Of a DNA stretch of 20,707 nucleotides, positions 7,993-16,986 are shown piece after piece. The translations under genes and the position numbers were made by a program. Position 1 is the first letter of the stretch; each line of letters opens with the position of its first letter. The notes under the pieces are model-generated. The model was given only the letters and a program-made list of their open reading frames with translations. It had not been told where the DNA came from and searched no databases. Source of the DNA: Fimbriiglobus sp043785105. Its GTDB lineage: Bacteria > Planctomycetota > Planctomycetia > Gemmatales > Gemmataceae. The stretch spans positions 1 to 20,707 of the forward strand of contig JAYVXO010000069.1 in the NCBI GenBank assembly GCA_043785105.1, written 5' to 3'.

Positions 7993-8159
7993 AGCGGAAC
8001 CTCAAAAGGGTGACAGATAGGACGTGCCTATCGCCACCCATCAACGACCCAGAATTCAAAACTTGCGCGGTTCGCCAAAGCCGGCTCAAGTTCACACGAA
8101 CTCGCTCCGAATGACTTTCTGCACGTCATACCAACGACCATCAGCATCCACAACACCGA

Positions 8160-9848
8160 TCACCAACGCAACTCCAACCCGAATTGAACGCCGTGTACCC
8201 AGAGGTCGCTTTGCTTGAACGTCGGCAGCGGGCGATTCTGGCTAAACGGTACTGGTGGGCCGTTCGGCACGAACGTGAGGTCCACGGTGCGATCAATTTG
8301 ATCGCCGGGTCGAATCACGTTCGACCAGTACAGGAAGTTGTAGCCGACGTAAGTTCGCAGATTCGGCGTCACCATGTAGCCGAGATTCAAGGTGGCCTCG
8401 GGGGCCACGCTGAACTTCTCACGGTTGAAGGTGCCGATGTTTGGCCCGGCTGCCAGAAGCCCGCCGGTGAAGCGTTCCGTCCCTTGGCCCGGTCGGGTGC
8501 GATTCTGGGTGCCGTTGATTTCGACTTCTTGGGCGTTCACACCCATCGCCACGGAAACGCGGCCATCAATGTCGATTCGTCCCATCCGCTGACCGAACGC
8601 ATAGCCAATCTGCCCGCCATGAAAACGGTTGCGGGTTTTGAACGAGTCTTGCACCACGATGCTCGTGCCTTGCGGATCGGGGGCATTTGGCCCCGCGATG
8701 ATGAACTCCGTGATTGCGAGGTCTTCGCGCAAATTCAGATGGCGATACCCGGCAAAAATCTCCGACCGTGAGGTGCAAGTTCGGCAAAGCGATTGGCGAT
8801 AGTTCAGATCCGCACCCCACAACGCGCTGCTCGTCTCGACAAGCAAAGTCCCAGTCGATAAGCCAGGGAACGCCACTAACTCCGCGAATTCCTGGTTGAA
8901 ATTCGGCGCGAAGATTGGCCGGGCAATCGTCGGGAATTGGTTGGAGTCGATTTGGAATTGGCTCGACTGCCGACCGAGGAAAAATACGCTGCCATCAACG
9001 CCTTGCGATAAACAATCATCGCACCAAGTACCACCGCGAATCCGAAAGCCGTTGCGGGCGGTCGTGCCGAAGGTTCCCGGACCGAGCAACGTTTGCGTAC
9101 CGGGCTGACCCAAGTAGCCGAACGATTGCGATGCTCCCGTTGAGGCTAACACCGGCACATTTCCTGCCCGCATCCACCAGAGCAGGTACTCCGTCTGCAC
9201 GAAGTAGCGATCCGTTGTGATCGGGCTTTCACCCAAAACAACCGTATCGTTGTCTTCCCCGAACCGCCCCAATCCGAAAATGTCCAGGAAGTGACGGTCC
9301 CGTGACAACGTCAAGTTCGGCGAACCAAATGAACCCCGCCGATTCGGAAGTGCCGCTGGCACTGGTGCTAAACCCGGTGCCGATTCCAATTGTGGACATG
9401 GTGTCCCCATCGGTGAAGCACCCCAAATTACGTTTCCATTCGACGGGACGAAGGGCGCCGGAATCGGTGATGGGGGTGGGGTTTGCGGTGTCGTGGGTTG
9501 CGATTCCGGTTGCTTTTCAACTGGCAACGGCTTCGTCGGTGGCTTGAGTGGGACATCCGGTTTCGGAACCTCTGAACGCGGTTGCGGCAACGGTTCAGAG
9601 CCGGGCGCCAGTGGTGCAGTTGGTGGTTTCGCTGGAGTGGCTTGTTGCGGAACGATATTAACGATCGGTGCAGAAGTCGCCACCCACTTGGGCGCATCGC
9701 CAGATGCCGGTGTCCACGGCGAATCCGCTGGCGCCTTCGCAACTTGCGGAACGGCCTGTCCACTCGGACGCCAGTTTGAGTCGTCGGCGCGAGCGTAACC
9801 GCCCGCAATCCAGACCGCGACGATGAGTGGAATTCCCATCCGTCGCAT
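8160..9848 (-). CDS. BBP7-family outer membrane beta-barrel protein
   Basis: The 562-residue protein has a signal peptide (MRRMGIPLIVAVWIAGGYARA), a proline-rich linker (about residues 60-140) and a C-terminal barrel region (about 210-562). The barrel opens with YFVQTEYLLWWMRAGNVP, contains GGTWCDDC and the segment SEIFAGYRHLNLREDL, and ends in VQFGLELRW with a terminal aromatic residue, as expected for an outer membrane barrel. This pattern matches the putative beta-barrel porin 7 (BBP7) family, largely found in planctomycetes. Two close cysteine pairs, CDDC (about 279-282) and CRTC (about 354-357), may form disulfides. The ATG at 9848 is preferred over the longer open frame to 9926 because GGAG lies 7 bases upstream and the signal peptide then sits at the N-terminus. 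It is divergent from the small PEP-CTERM gene. Confidence 0.85.
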   Translation of the reverse strand: MRRMGIPLIVAVWIAGGYARADDSNWRPSGQAVPQVAKAPADSPWTPASGDAPKWVATSAPIVNIVPQQATPAKPPTAPLAPGSEPLPQPRSEVPKPDVPLKPPTKPLPVEKQPESQPTTPQTPPPSPIPAPFVPSNGNVIWGASPMGTPCPQLESAPGLAPVPAALPNRRGSFGSPNLTLSRDRHFLDIFGLGRFGEDNDTVVLGESPITTDRYFVQTEYLLWWMRAGNVPVLASTGASQSFGYLGQPGTQTLLGPGTFGTTARNGFRIRGGTWCDDCLSQGVDGSVFFLGRQSSQFQIDSNQFPTIARPIFAPNFNQEFAELVAFPGLSTGTLLVETSSALWGADLNYRQSLCRTCTSRSEIFAGYRHLNLREDLAITEFIIAGPNAPDPQGTSIVVQDSFKTRNRFHGGQIGYAFGQRMGRIDIDGRVSVAMGVNAQEVEINGTQNRTRPGQGTERFTGGLLAAGPNIGTFNREKFSVAPEATLNLGYMVTPNLRTYVGYNFLYWSNVIRPGDQIDRTVDLTFVPNGPPVPFSQNRPLPTFKQSDLWVHGVQFGLELRW

Positions 9849-9923
9849 GTTCCGTCTCCGTGAGATAACGTACCTGAAATCGAATTCTTCACTTCCCCTA
9901 ACTCTGTCGGCATTTTGGACCAG

Positions 9924-9970
9924 CAATCGTTACGAATTCCCGGACCGTAACAATTGATACAAACTATCAA
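9924..9970. promoter_or_regulatory. Two adjoining inverted repeats in a divergent promoter region
   Basis: Between the BBP7 gene (start 9848, minus) and the PEP-CTERM gene (start 10094, plus), CAATCGTTACG (9924-9934) is repeated in inverse as CGTAACAATTG (9946-9956) with one mismatch in 11. The arms are 22 bases apart centre to centre, about two helical turns. A second inverted repeat, TTGATA-CAAAC-TATCAA, overlaps its right end (9954-9970). The position suits a protein-binding operator acting on one or both genes. The sequence shows the symmetry; the role is inference. Confidence 0.4.
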
Positions 9971-10093
9971 CCATTTCAAATCGGGCTTGACGAACGGGGG
10001 ATATACTTGCGATGTACGTGATGCAAAACTTTGCTAACTCTGAATATCGAAATGAATCCCCGCTCCGAGTGACTCGGACGGTGGAGATTTGAA

Positions 10094-10429
10094 ATGGTGA
10101 CAATGCCCATGAAACACTATTTGAAACGACTTCGACTTGGTTTGACGGGTTTACTCGTGATGTGCTGCGTTGGCTCATCGAGTCCCGCGTTTTATTTCGC
10201 CGGTTGGCCGGGTGATGGCATCCCCCGGACGCCGTCGCTCATCACCCCCGGTCAATCGTCCAATCAAATTGTACCTAGCCCACTTTTTTCCGATGAATTG
10301 AAGACCCGGATCCCCGTTGAGCGAACAAGCACCGAGACGCCGGCCACCCCAGAGCCAACAACAGCCGCACTTGCGGTGTTGGGCTTGAGTGCCGTTGCTG
10401 TCGTTCGTGCTTGGCGGCGGTCACGGTAG
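10094..10429 (+). CDS. Small PEP-CTERM sorting-signal protein
   Basis: The 111-residue protein has a basic N-terminus and a hydrophobic signal segment (about residues 15-33). A proline- and serine-rich middle follows, then a C-terminal PEP at residues 86-88, a hydrophobic helix (AALAVLGLSAVAVV) and a basic end (RAWRRSR). This three-part tail is the PEP-CTERM signal, which is recognised and cut by an exosortase after export. The mature protein would be only about 50 residues and has no recognised domain. The ATG has GGAG 7 bases upstream (10083-10086); in-frame ATGs at codons 4 and 6 are alternatives. It ends just before a strong terminator. No exosortase gene lies in this window. Confidence 0.8.
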   Translation: MVTMPMKHYLKRLRLGLTGLLVMCCVGSSSPAFYFAGWPGDGIPRTPSLITPGQSSNQIVPSPLFSDELKTRIPVERTSTETPATPEPTTAALAVLGLSAVAVVRAWRRSR

Positions 10430-10437
10430 ACAGAATT

Positions 10438-10490
10438 CACAGAAATGGACCGAGCCGTGGAAGCATTCCACGGCTCGGTCCATTTCTGTG
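10438..10490. terminator. Bidirectional terminator, perfect 25-bp stem
   Basis: The arms are 25 bases each and fully complementary (10438-10462 and 10466-10490; the core reads GGACCGAGCCGTGGAA), with a 3-base GCA loop. The hairpin lies between the stops of the convergent PEP-CTERM (plus) and aminotransferase (minus) genes. It is flanked by AT-rich ends but has no long T run, so it probably terminates both transcripts. Confidence 0.82.
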
Positions 10491-10504
10491 TTAACAATCG
10501 CCGA

Positions 10505-11662
10505 TTACGCTGCAATTCGCAGTTGTTGGCGAACGTAGGCCGAACACACGTCGATCACGCGGCGTTGCTGAGCGTCAGTAATTTCCGGGAACATCGGCAA
10601 CGAAAGAACATTTTTCGCCGCCTCTTCACTCACCGGAAAATCTCCGGCTTGGTGTTCCAGGTGTGTCAAGCATTCTTGCAGGTGCAACGGCCACGGGTAG
10701 TAAACTTCGCAGCCGATGCCTTCGCTCTTCAAAAACTTCACCATCGAATCCCGATGCCCCGCCGACACGCGAAGCGTGTACTGGTTGAACGTGTGCTTGC
10801 CGTAAGGTCGCACGATCGGGCGGTGTAAGAAGCCGTTCAAGCCCGCTGTTTCAATCAGGGCATCGTAACGTGCTGCCGCACTTTGGCGACCTTCGATCCA
10901 CCGATCGACGTGCGGTAGTTTCACGCGCAGCATCGCGGCTTGGATCGCATCCAGACGCGCGTTCCAGCCGATGTATTTATGGAAGTATTTCACCTCCGAG
11001 CCATGCACCCGGTACGCCGCCATTTTCTTGTTGACCGCCGCGTTGTTCGTCGTCACCATCCCCGCATCGCCCATCGTGCCGAGGTTCTTGCTCGGATAAA
11101 AGCTAAAGCAACTGACGACGCCCAACGTCCCACAGCGCTGGTCCTTGTACTCGGCACCGAATGATTGCGCGGCGTCTTCAATCACGGCCAAACCGTGTCG
11201 GTCCGCGATGTCCCAAATCGGGTCCATGTCGCAACATTGGCCGAAGAGATGCACCGGCATAATCGCCTTCGTCCGAGGCGTAATTTTGGCTTCGATCAAG
11301 TCGGGGTCGATGTTGAACGTGAGCGGGTCAATGTCCACAAAAACCGGCGTCGCCCCCACGCGGATGATCGACCCGACGGTGGCAAAAAACGTGAACGGCG
11401 GCAGTATCACTTCGTCGCCGGGGCCAATGTCGAGGCCGTACAGGGCGAGCAGAATCGCATCCGTGCCAGATGCACAACCGAGTGCAAATGGTGCCCGACA
11501 ATACGCGGCGACTTCTTCCTCAAACTTCGTGACTTCCGGGCCGAGAATTGCTTGACCGGAATACAGTACGCGGAGCACTGCGGAATCAATTTCATCTTGC
11601 AGGCCACGGTACTGGAGTGCGATGTCACACAACGGCACCGGGGCAGGACGATCAGCCGACAT
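10505..11662 (-). CDS. DegT/DnrJ/EryC1-family PLP-dependent sugar aminotransferase
   Basis: The 385-residue protein has the length and motifs of the family that transfers an amino group to a keto sugar on a nucleotide carrier. The motifs are a substrate and PLP region with GCASGTDAILLAL (about 62-74), VIEDAAQSFGAEY with D163 and Q166 near the PLP ring, and SFYPSKNLGTMGDAGMV with the PLP-binding K192. The later GWNARLDAIQAAML and YYPWPLHLQ segments are also typical. The ATG has AGGAG five bases upstream. The sugar is not determinable from sequence; polysaccharide or glycan synthesis is the usual role, though no glycosyltransferases are adjacent. It is convergent with the small PEP-CTERM gene and divergent from the 1012-residue exported protein gene. 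Confidence 0.93.
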   Translation of the reverse strand: MSADRPAPVPLCDIALQYRGLQDEIDSAVLRVLYSGQAILGPEVTKFEEEVAAYCRAPFALGCASGTDAILLALYGLDIGPGDEVILPPFTFFATVGSIIRVGATPVFVDIDPLTFNIDPDLIEAKITPRTKAIMPVHLFGQCCDMDPIWDIADRHGLAVIEDAAQSFGAEYKDQRCGTLGVVSCFSFYPSKNLGTMGDAGMVTTNNAAVNKKMAAYRVHGSEVKYFHKYIGWNARLDAIQAAMLRVKLPHVDRWIEGRQSAAARYDALIETAGLNGFLHRPIVRPYGKHTFNQYTLRVSAGHRDSMVKFLKSEGIGCEVYYPWPLHLQECLTHLEHQAGDFPVSEEAAKNVLSLPMFPEITDAQQRRVIDVCSAYVRQQLRIAA

Positions 11663-11898
11663 GGCGACTCCTATTGGATAGATCGAAACAGTAAATAGCC
11701 GCTGCTGTTCTGGGTGCTGCGTTCCGAATTTCGATGCATTAGTTACGAAATCTCCTGGGGGTTTGTCAAGACAGCTAAACCGATGCCGGTCGGGTGGGAT
11801 AACTCGACTAGCGTTCCGGACCCGTTTTGTTTTATGGTTCGGTCACCGATTCGGCGGCTGAGTCCGCTTGAAGTCCCAAGTTCATGGAGGAACGCCTG

Positions 11899-14800
11899 AT
11901 GCGCACGGTTCTATTCACACTCGCGTTTCTGACGCTCACCACGTCCAGCGGAACCGCTGCCACGCCAGTTCAAGACAACGCCGCGCTGCGGGCGGTTCGG
12001 TTTGTAGACAAATCCGAAGGTTGGGCGGTCGGGGATCACGGCGTCATTTGGCACACGATTGATTCCGGTCGCACCTGGGAACGGCAACCGACCGGCACGA
12101 AGGCGTCCCTCCGTGGAATCACGATGGTGACACCCTATTTGGGGTGGGTCGTCGGGCGAATCGAACTGCCAAACGCTGCCGGTTCGATCGGCGTCGTTCT
12201 TCAAACACAAGACGGCGGCGCGACGTGGAAAGAAATCTCGACGTACCCGTTTTCCGGGTTGAACGCGGTCCAGTTCTTGGACGAAAAACACGGCATCGCG
12301 GTCGGTGACGGAACGGACACGTCACCTACTGGCGCTTTCCGCACAACGGATGGCGGCAAGTCCTGGATGGCACTGAACGGCCCGCGTGTTTCAACTTGGA
12401 ATGCCGTCGATTGTAGCCGACCTGATGCGGCGCTCTTGTGCGGTGACAACGGGCTGGCAGTGCTAAAAGGCAACACCATCACACGGCCCGGTGTGATCGC
12501 CGGAGTTACCGCAACATCCGTGGAACGAAGCATCGGCGACCGCCTCATCGTGGCTGGAAAAGCCGGTGAGATGCGCCGGCTAGTCGATTCAGCCGGTAGT
12601 TTTGAAGTCTGCAAGCCAATCACTACGGAAGCTGCAAAGCAGTGTGATTTCCGCGGGTTGTCAGTCGTCGGCGATCACATCTGGGCGGTGTGTCGGCCTG
12701 GTTCGGTGGTTTTCCACTCGACCGATTTCGGCCAAACTTGGGAGACCCAGAAAACACCCATCTCCACGCCGTTGAACGCCGTTTGCATGATTGATGCGAA
12801 CACCGGCTGGGCAGTCGGCGAATTCGGCACGATCCTGGCGACGACCGACGGCGGCAAAACCTGGACGATGCAAAAATCGGCCGGCCAACGGACCGCCGTT
12901 CTGTTCGTTCATGCTCGTGGTGAAAGTGTACCGCTTGGTACGATCGCCATGCTCTCGCACCAGGATGGCTATCACACCGCAACGCTGGCCATCGGGCACA
13001 CCGATGAATTCCGGCTGGCATCTGCCGTGCGAATGGTCGGCGGAACCAGTGCGGAAGTGGACGGCACAACGCATTGGGCGGGGTACATGACGGAGCCAAC
13101 ACCCGACCGCAGCCCGGAACTGCTGAAGTCCACCCGCGATCCCGCGTTGCTGGCAAGGCTAGTGCTGGCCATCCGCATGTGGCGTCCGGAAGTGATCGTC
13201 ACTGATCTCGTCGCCGCCGACTCACCGACTTCGGATTTGCTCGTGTTGTTGCACATGAAGGAAGCGTTCACCCTCGCCGCCGATGCGACTGCGTTCCCGG
13301 AACAACTCAAGACGTTCGGTGTCGAACCACACGCGGCGAAAAAGATTTACTCAGTTGCGAACGATCCCAGCAAAGCAACCGTTTCGATCGACCTGACTAA
13401 ATTCAGCCCAGAAGTGTGTGAGTCGTGGAACACGTTCATCGAACCGGCGTCAATGATTCTCATCAAAAACCTCGGCACCACTGGCACCGCCTGTTTTCGT
13501 TTGGTCGCTCACCGGCTACCCGGCGCGGAGAAACACACGGCGTTGATGCAAGGAATTGACCTCGCTGAAGGCGGGCCGTCTCGTTGGAATCGTGGCGAAT
13601 TATCGCCACCAAAAACACTGACCATCGCCGAGTGGCAACGGTTTGCCAAGCTCCGTCACGAAATGACTGTGCTTTGTCTGAAGCCAGAAGCAGGCGGTGG
13701 GCTGGAGAAATCGTTATCGCAAATCCTCATCACACTCGCCACCATGCCGGATACGATCGCGTGTCGGGCTGCATTGGCACTCGGGTTCCGGTTTACGGAA
13801 CAGGGCCAATGGACGGCAGCGCGGGAACTGTTCACGTTCGTCGTCGAAAAATATAGCCTGCAACCGGGATCGGTCGAGGCATCGCGGTGGCTCATCAAAT
13901 ACTACACCAGCGGGGAAATCCGCCGTCGGCTCGAACTCGGTCATCAACCGATCTTCCAACGCGCCGCGTTCGAGGTAATCCCAGGCGATGCCGTGCAACA
14001 GGCGTCGTATACGGATGCCCTCCAGACTAAGCCGATGTACCGCTTCACCAGCGCGGACGCTTTCACCTCGTGGAACCAAGTCGCGCTCGATCTCGAATCG
14101 CAACTGGCGGTTGCGGGCAGCAATTACGCGCGGGATCCTGCGAATCAGCTTTGCTTAACGACAGCCCGGCGACACATTGGTCGCGTCGGCGATAACTCAA
14201 GAATCTTGAAAGCTATGCTCGCCACCAACCCCGCCGAGCCACGCAGCGATCCGTGGATGGGTCGCCTTGCGGAAGAATTGCGTCTGGCCAACAGCGAAGA
14301 AAGCGAGAACAGCCACGCATCCCGAGCGGTTTGCCGCATGACTACGACGAAGCCGTTCCTAGATGGAAAACTCGACGAGAGTTGCTGGGCGGATGCGTCG
14401 ATCTTGCAATTGAAGCCAAGTGCTGTCATGCAACCCGGCTATGCAGCGACGGCGAAATTTCTTTTCGACGACAAGTTCTTGTACATCGGTGTGACCTGTT
14501 CGCACCCGTCAGGCAAGCCAGTCCCGAAAGTCGAAAAACGCGAACGCGATGCGGACTTGAACGGTCACGATCGAATTGAGATTCTGCTCGATCTCGATCG
14601 GGATTATTCGACCTACTACCGGCTGCGTGTCGATCATCGTGGGGCTGTCGCGGAAGATTGTTGCGGTGATGCAACCTGGAACCCACGCTGGTTCGTCGCA
14701 GTCGATTCGACGCCATCCGGCTGGACCGCCGAACTGGCCATTCCGATCAGCGAATTGACCAGCAACCCGAGTTTAGCCAACCAAGTGTGGGCGATGAACG

Positions 14801-14937
14801 TGGTCCGTGTGATTCCGGGGATCGGTGTCGATTCCTGGGCCGGTCCGACCGACACCACACCGAATCCCCGAACGATGGGGCATTTGCGATTCATCGGCGC
14901 GAAGGTAGACCGAACACAACCGACAATCCTGAAATAA
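11899..14937 (+). CDS. Large exported protein: YCF48-like repeats, degenerate LmbE-like domain, CBM9/DOMON-like domain
   Basis: The 1012-residue protein starts with a signal peptide (MRTVLFTLAFLTLTTSSGTAA). Residues 30-330 hold YCF48/BNR-like blades with repeated GWAVG and T-DGG-TW motifs (for example QTQDGGATW, RTTDGGKSW, ATTDGGKTW). Residues 330-485 resemble LmbE/PIG-L deacetylases in layout (strand AVLFVHA, helix, RMWRPEVIVTD, then AADATAFPEQLKTFGVEPH and KKIYSVA), but HARG replaces the metal-binding HPDD, so it is probably inactive. A long helical part follows, and residues 815-1000 (KPFLDGKLDESCWADA, then DRIEILLDLDRDYSTYYRLRVD) resemble a CBM9/DOMON sugar- or ligand-binding domain. The ATG at 11899 is preferred over 11884 because GGAGG lies 8 bases upstream and within the longer version. 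It probably acts outside the cytoplasmic membrane; its function is unknown. Confidence 0.82.
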   Translation: MRTVLFTLAFLTLTTSSGTAATPVQDNAALRAVRFVDKSEGWAVGDHGVIWHTIDSGRTWERQPTGTKASLRGITMVTPYLGWVVGRIELPNAAGSIGVVLQTQDGGATWKEISTYPFSGLNAVQFLDEKHGIAVGDGTDTSPTGAFRTTDGGKSWMALNGPRVSTWNAVDCSRPDAALLCGDNGLAVLKGNTITRPGVIAGVTATSVERSIGDRLIVAGKAGEMRRLVDSAGSFEVCKPITTEAAKQCDFRGLSVVGDHIWAVCRPGSVVFHSTDFGQTWETQKTPISTPLNAVCMIDANTGWAVGEFGTILATTDGGKTWTMQKSAGQRTAVLFVHARGESVPLGTIAMLSHQDGYHTATLAIGHTDEFRLASAVRMVGGTSAEVDGTTHWAGYMTEPTPDRSPELLKSTRDPALLARLVLAIRMWRPEVIVTDLVAADSPTSDLLVLLHMKEAFTLAADATAFPEQLKTFGVEPHAAKKIYSVANDPSKATVSIDLTKFSPEVCESWNTFIEPASMILIKNLGTTGTACFRLVAHRLPGAEKHTALMQGIDLAEGGPSRWNRGELSPPKTLTIAEWQRFAKLRHEMTVLCLKPEAGGGLEKSLSQILITLATMPDTIACRAALALGFRFTEQGQWTAARELFTFVVEKYSLQPGSVEASRWLIKYYTSGEIRRRLELGHQPIFQRAAFEVIPGDAVQQASYTDALQTKPMYRFTSADAFTSWNQVALDLESQLAVAGSNYARDPANQLCLTTARRHIGRVGDNSRILKAMLATNPAEPRSDPWMGRLAEELRLANSEESENSHASRAVCRMTTTKPFLDGKLDESCWADASILQLKPSAVMQPGYAATAKFLFDDKFLYIGVTCSHPSGKPVPKVEKRERDADLNGHDRIEILLDLDRDYSTYYRLRVDHRGAVAEDCCGDATWNPRWFVAVDSTPSGWTAELAIPISELTSNPSLANQVWAMNVVRVIPGIGVDSWAGPTDTTPNPRTMGHLRFIGAKVDRTQPTILK

Positions 14938-14946
14938 TAGCGTTCG

Positions 14947-16287
14947 CTAAAAGTCGTACCCCATCCGAAGGCCGTAGATATTCGCACGGCCTGGGTTGCC
15001 TTTGTCGGCTTGTGGCGCGGCATGGATGTAGTTGGCGGTAACCCGTAGGTACGGGTTCAGGTACCAGTTCACGCCGACCGTCAAGTCCGTCAACCGCCCG
15101 CCACGAACCGCACCGTTGTCCAAGTCCAGATGCGAGAGTCGCAGTGCCAGTTCCCACGCACCCGGACCAAAACCCCAACCGCCGTCGGGCTTCTGGCTGA
15201 AGAAATCTGTCTTCGGAATGACCCGGTCAAACGTGCCGTTCTCGCGGCGATACGGGCGATGCTCGCCAGTTAAAAACAGACTGAGCGTCGTGTACCACGA
15301 CTGAAAAACCACCATGCCCGTGTTCATGGTGCTGACCGGAGTCAGGATGTACTCCCCCTGAAACGACAGGGGGCCGTTCGTCCAGGCGAGTTCAAACCCG
15401 AGGAGTTGGTACCACTTCGCGGCAATGTCGCCGGTATCAACGAAGTTCGGGATGTTGGGGGTAGTCGCGCCGATGCGGGCTTCCGGTTGGGATCGAAATC
15501 GGACCGTGTCGTTCTTCGTGCCCCGAATGCTATACCCCAACCCGACGTGCAAGTACCGACTGCCACCCGATGACTCGTCGTAGTAGGGCAGTCCCGTGAT
15601 TCGCCCGGTCACAGCCGACTGGAAATTGGTCCCCGCGTCGTCACCAAAGGCGTCGCTGTCTGTGCGAAAAAGTCCAACCGCCCAGGTCGCCCGCTGGTCG
15701 AGAACGGCGCGGTCAGCCATGACCCCGAGGTTTCGAGCTGGTGCAAACGGGGCGTCCGGAAGGCTCCGTTCGAGAAAGACCGTGTAACGGTTGTTGGTGT
15801 AGCGTTCGAGGCTGAACGGTTCAAAGAAGTGACCGACCCGCACCCGACCGACATACGGCAAATCGTGCAACCCCGCGTAGACGTCCAGAAACGTCGGGCG
15901 ACCGGCCTGCGCGAAATCCAGTTCGACCCGGTATTCCGACGGCCCGTAGTCCCCGAAAGCGCGCAGCCGCGCACGGCGGAAAGCCGCACCGTCGGGAATG
16001 GTCTGATATTTAGCCCGATTGTTTTCGTCTTGACCGACCCAAATGGTGTCAGTCTGGAGTTGACCACTCAGTTTAACCGTGGGCATCTGCTGCCCGGCCG
16101 TGTTGGTGGGAGGTCGTTCGAGCTTTTCAACCCGTTTCTGCAAATCACTCAGCAGATCTTTCGACGGTTCCTTCACCGGATCGGCGACAGGTATCACCTC
16201 GCTCGGTGGATTTTCTGCGCTGGCCGTGTCGCTGCAAAATCCGACGATTAGCGCGCAGACCAACAGCCGATGACAAACAACGTTCAC
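14947..16287 (-). CDS. OprO/OprP-type phosphate-selective porin
   Basis: The 446-residue protein begins with a signal peptide (cleavage near residue 24, after TASA) and a short coiled coil (KDLLSDLQKRVEKLE, about 44-58). A barrel with alternating beta strands follows. Typical family segments are FRRARLRAFGDYGPSEYRVE, DVYAGLHDLPYVGRVRVGHF with FEPFSLER, and a C-terminal NWYLNPYLRVTANYIHA ending GYDF. The OprP family forms outer membrane anion channels; phosphate selectivity is not shown here. The start is GTG, with GGGAG 7 bases upstream. It ends nine bases from the stop of the convergent 1012-residue protein gene, without a strong terminator between them. Confidence 0.85.
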   Translation of the reverse strand: MNVVCHRLLVCALIVGFCSDTASAENPPSEVIPVADPVKEPSKDLLSDLQKRVEKLERPPTNTAGQQMPTVKLSGQLQTDTIWVGQDENNRAKYQTIPDGAAFRRARLRAFGDYGPSEYRVELDFAQAGRPTFLDVYAGLHDLPYVGRVRVGHFFEPFSLERYTNNRYTVFLERSLPDAPFAPARNLGVMADRAVLDQRATWAVGLFRTDSDAFGDDAGTNFQSAVTGRITGLPYYDESSGGSRYLHVGLGYSIRGTKNDTVRFRSQPEARIGATTPNIPNFVDTGDIAAKWYQLLGFELAWTNGPLSFQGEYILTPVSTMNTGMVVFQSWYTTLSLFLTGEHRPYRRENGTFDRVIPKTDFFSQKPDGGWGFGPGAWELALRLSHLDLDNGAVRGGRLTDLTVGVNWYLNPYLRVTANYIHAAPQADKGNPGRANIYGLRMGYDF

Positions 16288-16377
16288 AATCGCGCTCCCA
16301 CACCAATTGGATTAGCAGCGATAGATAGCGAACACCGTGGGAAGAATCAACGCAAAGCAGGCGGTGGCGAAAACGGG

Positions 16378-16794
16378 TTAATTGTTGCCCGGTTCGGGTG
16401 GGGGTGGGCTATCGGCGGGAGTTTCAACAGGGTTCAACGCGCGGTGAACGGCTTCCAGGAGTTTTTCGGTCGCAAAGGGTTTGCGGATGTAATCCACCAC
16501 GCCCAACACTTCCGCGTACATCTTGTGCCGACTGCCCTCATTCGCCGTAATCATGATAATCGGCGGCGTGTCGGGCTTGTCCTTGAAATGCTCCAATACC
16601 GGGTAACCGCCCATACGCGGCATCATCATGTCCAGGATGACGAGGTCGGGGCGTTGGTTGTAGATGAATTGTTTGCCTTGACCGCCATCGTGGGCCTGTA
16701 AAACGCGGTACCCTTGGCGTTCGAGCACGAGCCGCAAACCGTCCACAAGTTCGCGGTCATCATCGACAATCAGAATCGTCTTTTGAGCTACCAT
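16378..16794 (-). CDS. Single-domain response regulator (CheY-like)
   Basis: The 138-residue protein is a receiver domain with acidic residues D11-D13, phosphoacceptor D55 in LVILDMMMPRMGG, T83 in the IIMITA strand and K105 in YIRKPF. A short proline-rich tail (about 15 residues) replaces any output domain. It should relay phosphorylation through protein contacts, as CheY- or Spo0F-type regulators do. The ATG at 16794 is chosen over the in-frame ATG at 16809 because AAGGGGG lies just upstream of it and the receiver fold starts there. No histidine kinase lies nearby. It is divergent from the MBL-fold hydrolase gene and 90 bases upstream of the porin gene on the same strand, so it could share a transcript with the porin. 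Confidence 0.93.
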   Translation of the reverse strand: MVAQKTILIVDDDRELVDGLRLVLERQGYRVLQAHDGGQGKQFIYNQRPDLVILDMMMPRMGGYPVLEHFKDKPDTPPIIMITANEGSRHKMYAEVLGVVDYIRKPFATEKLLEAVHRALNPVETPADSPPPPEPGNN

Positions 16795-16986
16795 CCCGAC
16801 CCCCTTCATTCAGGCGACTTCACCACCACACGATACCAGTGGATGGTCACTCTCACAAGTTACCGGCAACGATCGTAGCAGTTCGACACCAGTTCCGCTT
16901 ACAACTACAACATCTATTCATCACAACCCCGAATTCAACTGCACCCAAGTTCCAACAAGTGTGTCGTCTGGTGACACGAGGCATTG

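Noticed and set aside
8016..8032. Hairpin GATAGG/CCTATC between the BBP7 and aromatic-repeat genes
   Set aside because: Six-base stem with nothing else to support a regulatory role; similar short hairpins occur by chance in this GC range.
9987..10007. TTGACG and TATACT as a sigma-70 promoter for the small PEP-CTERM gene
   Set aside because: Only 9 bases separate the hexamers, far short of the usual 16-18.
14938..14949. Small hairpin TAGCG-TT-CGCTA between convergent genes
   Set aside because: The stem is 5 bp with a 2-base loop; too weak to call a terminator.
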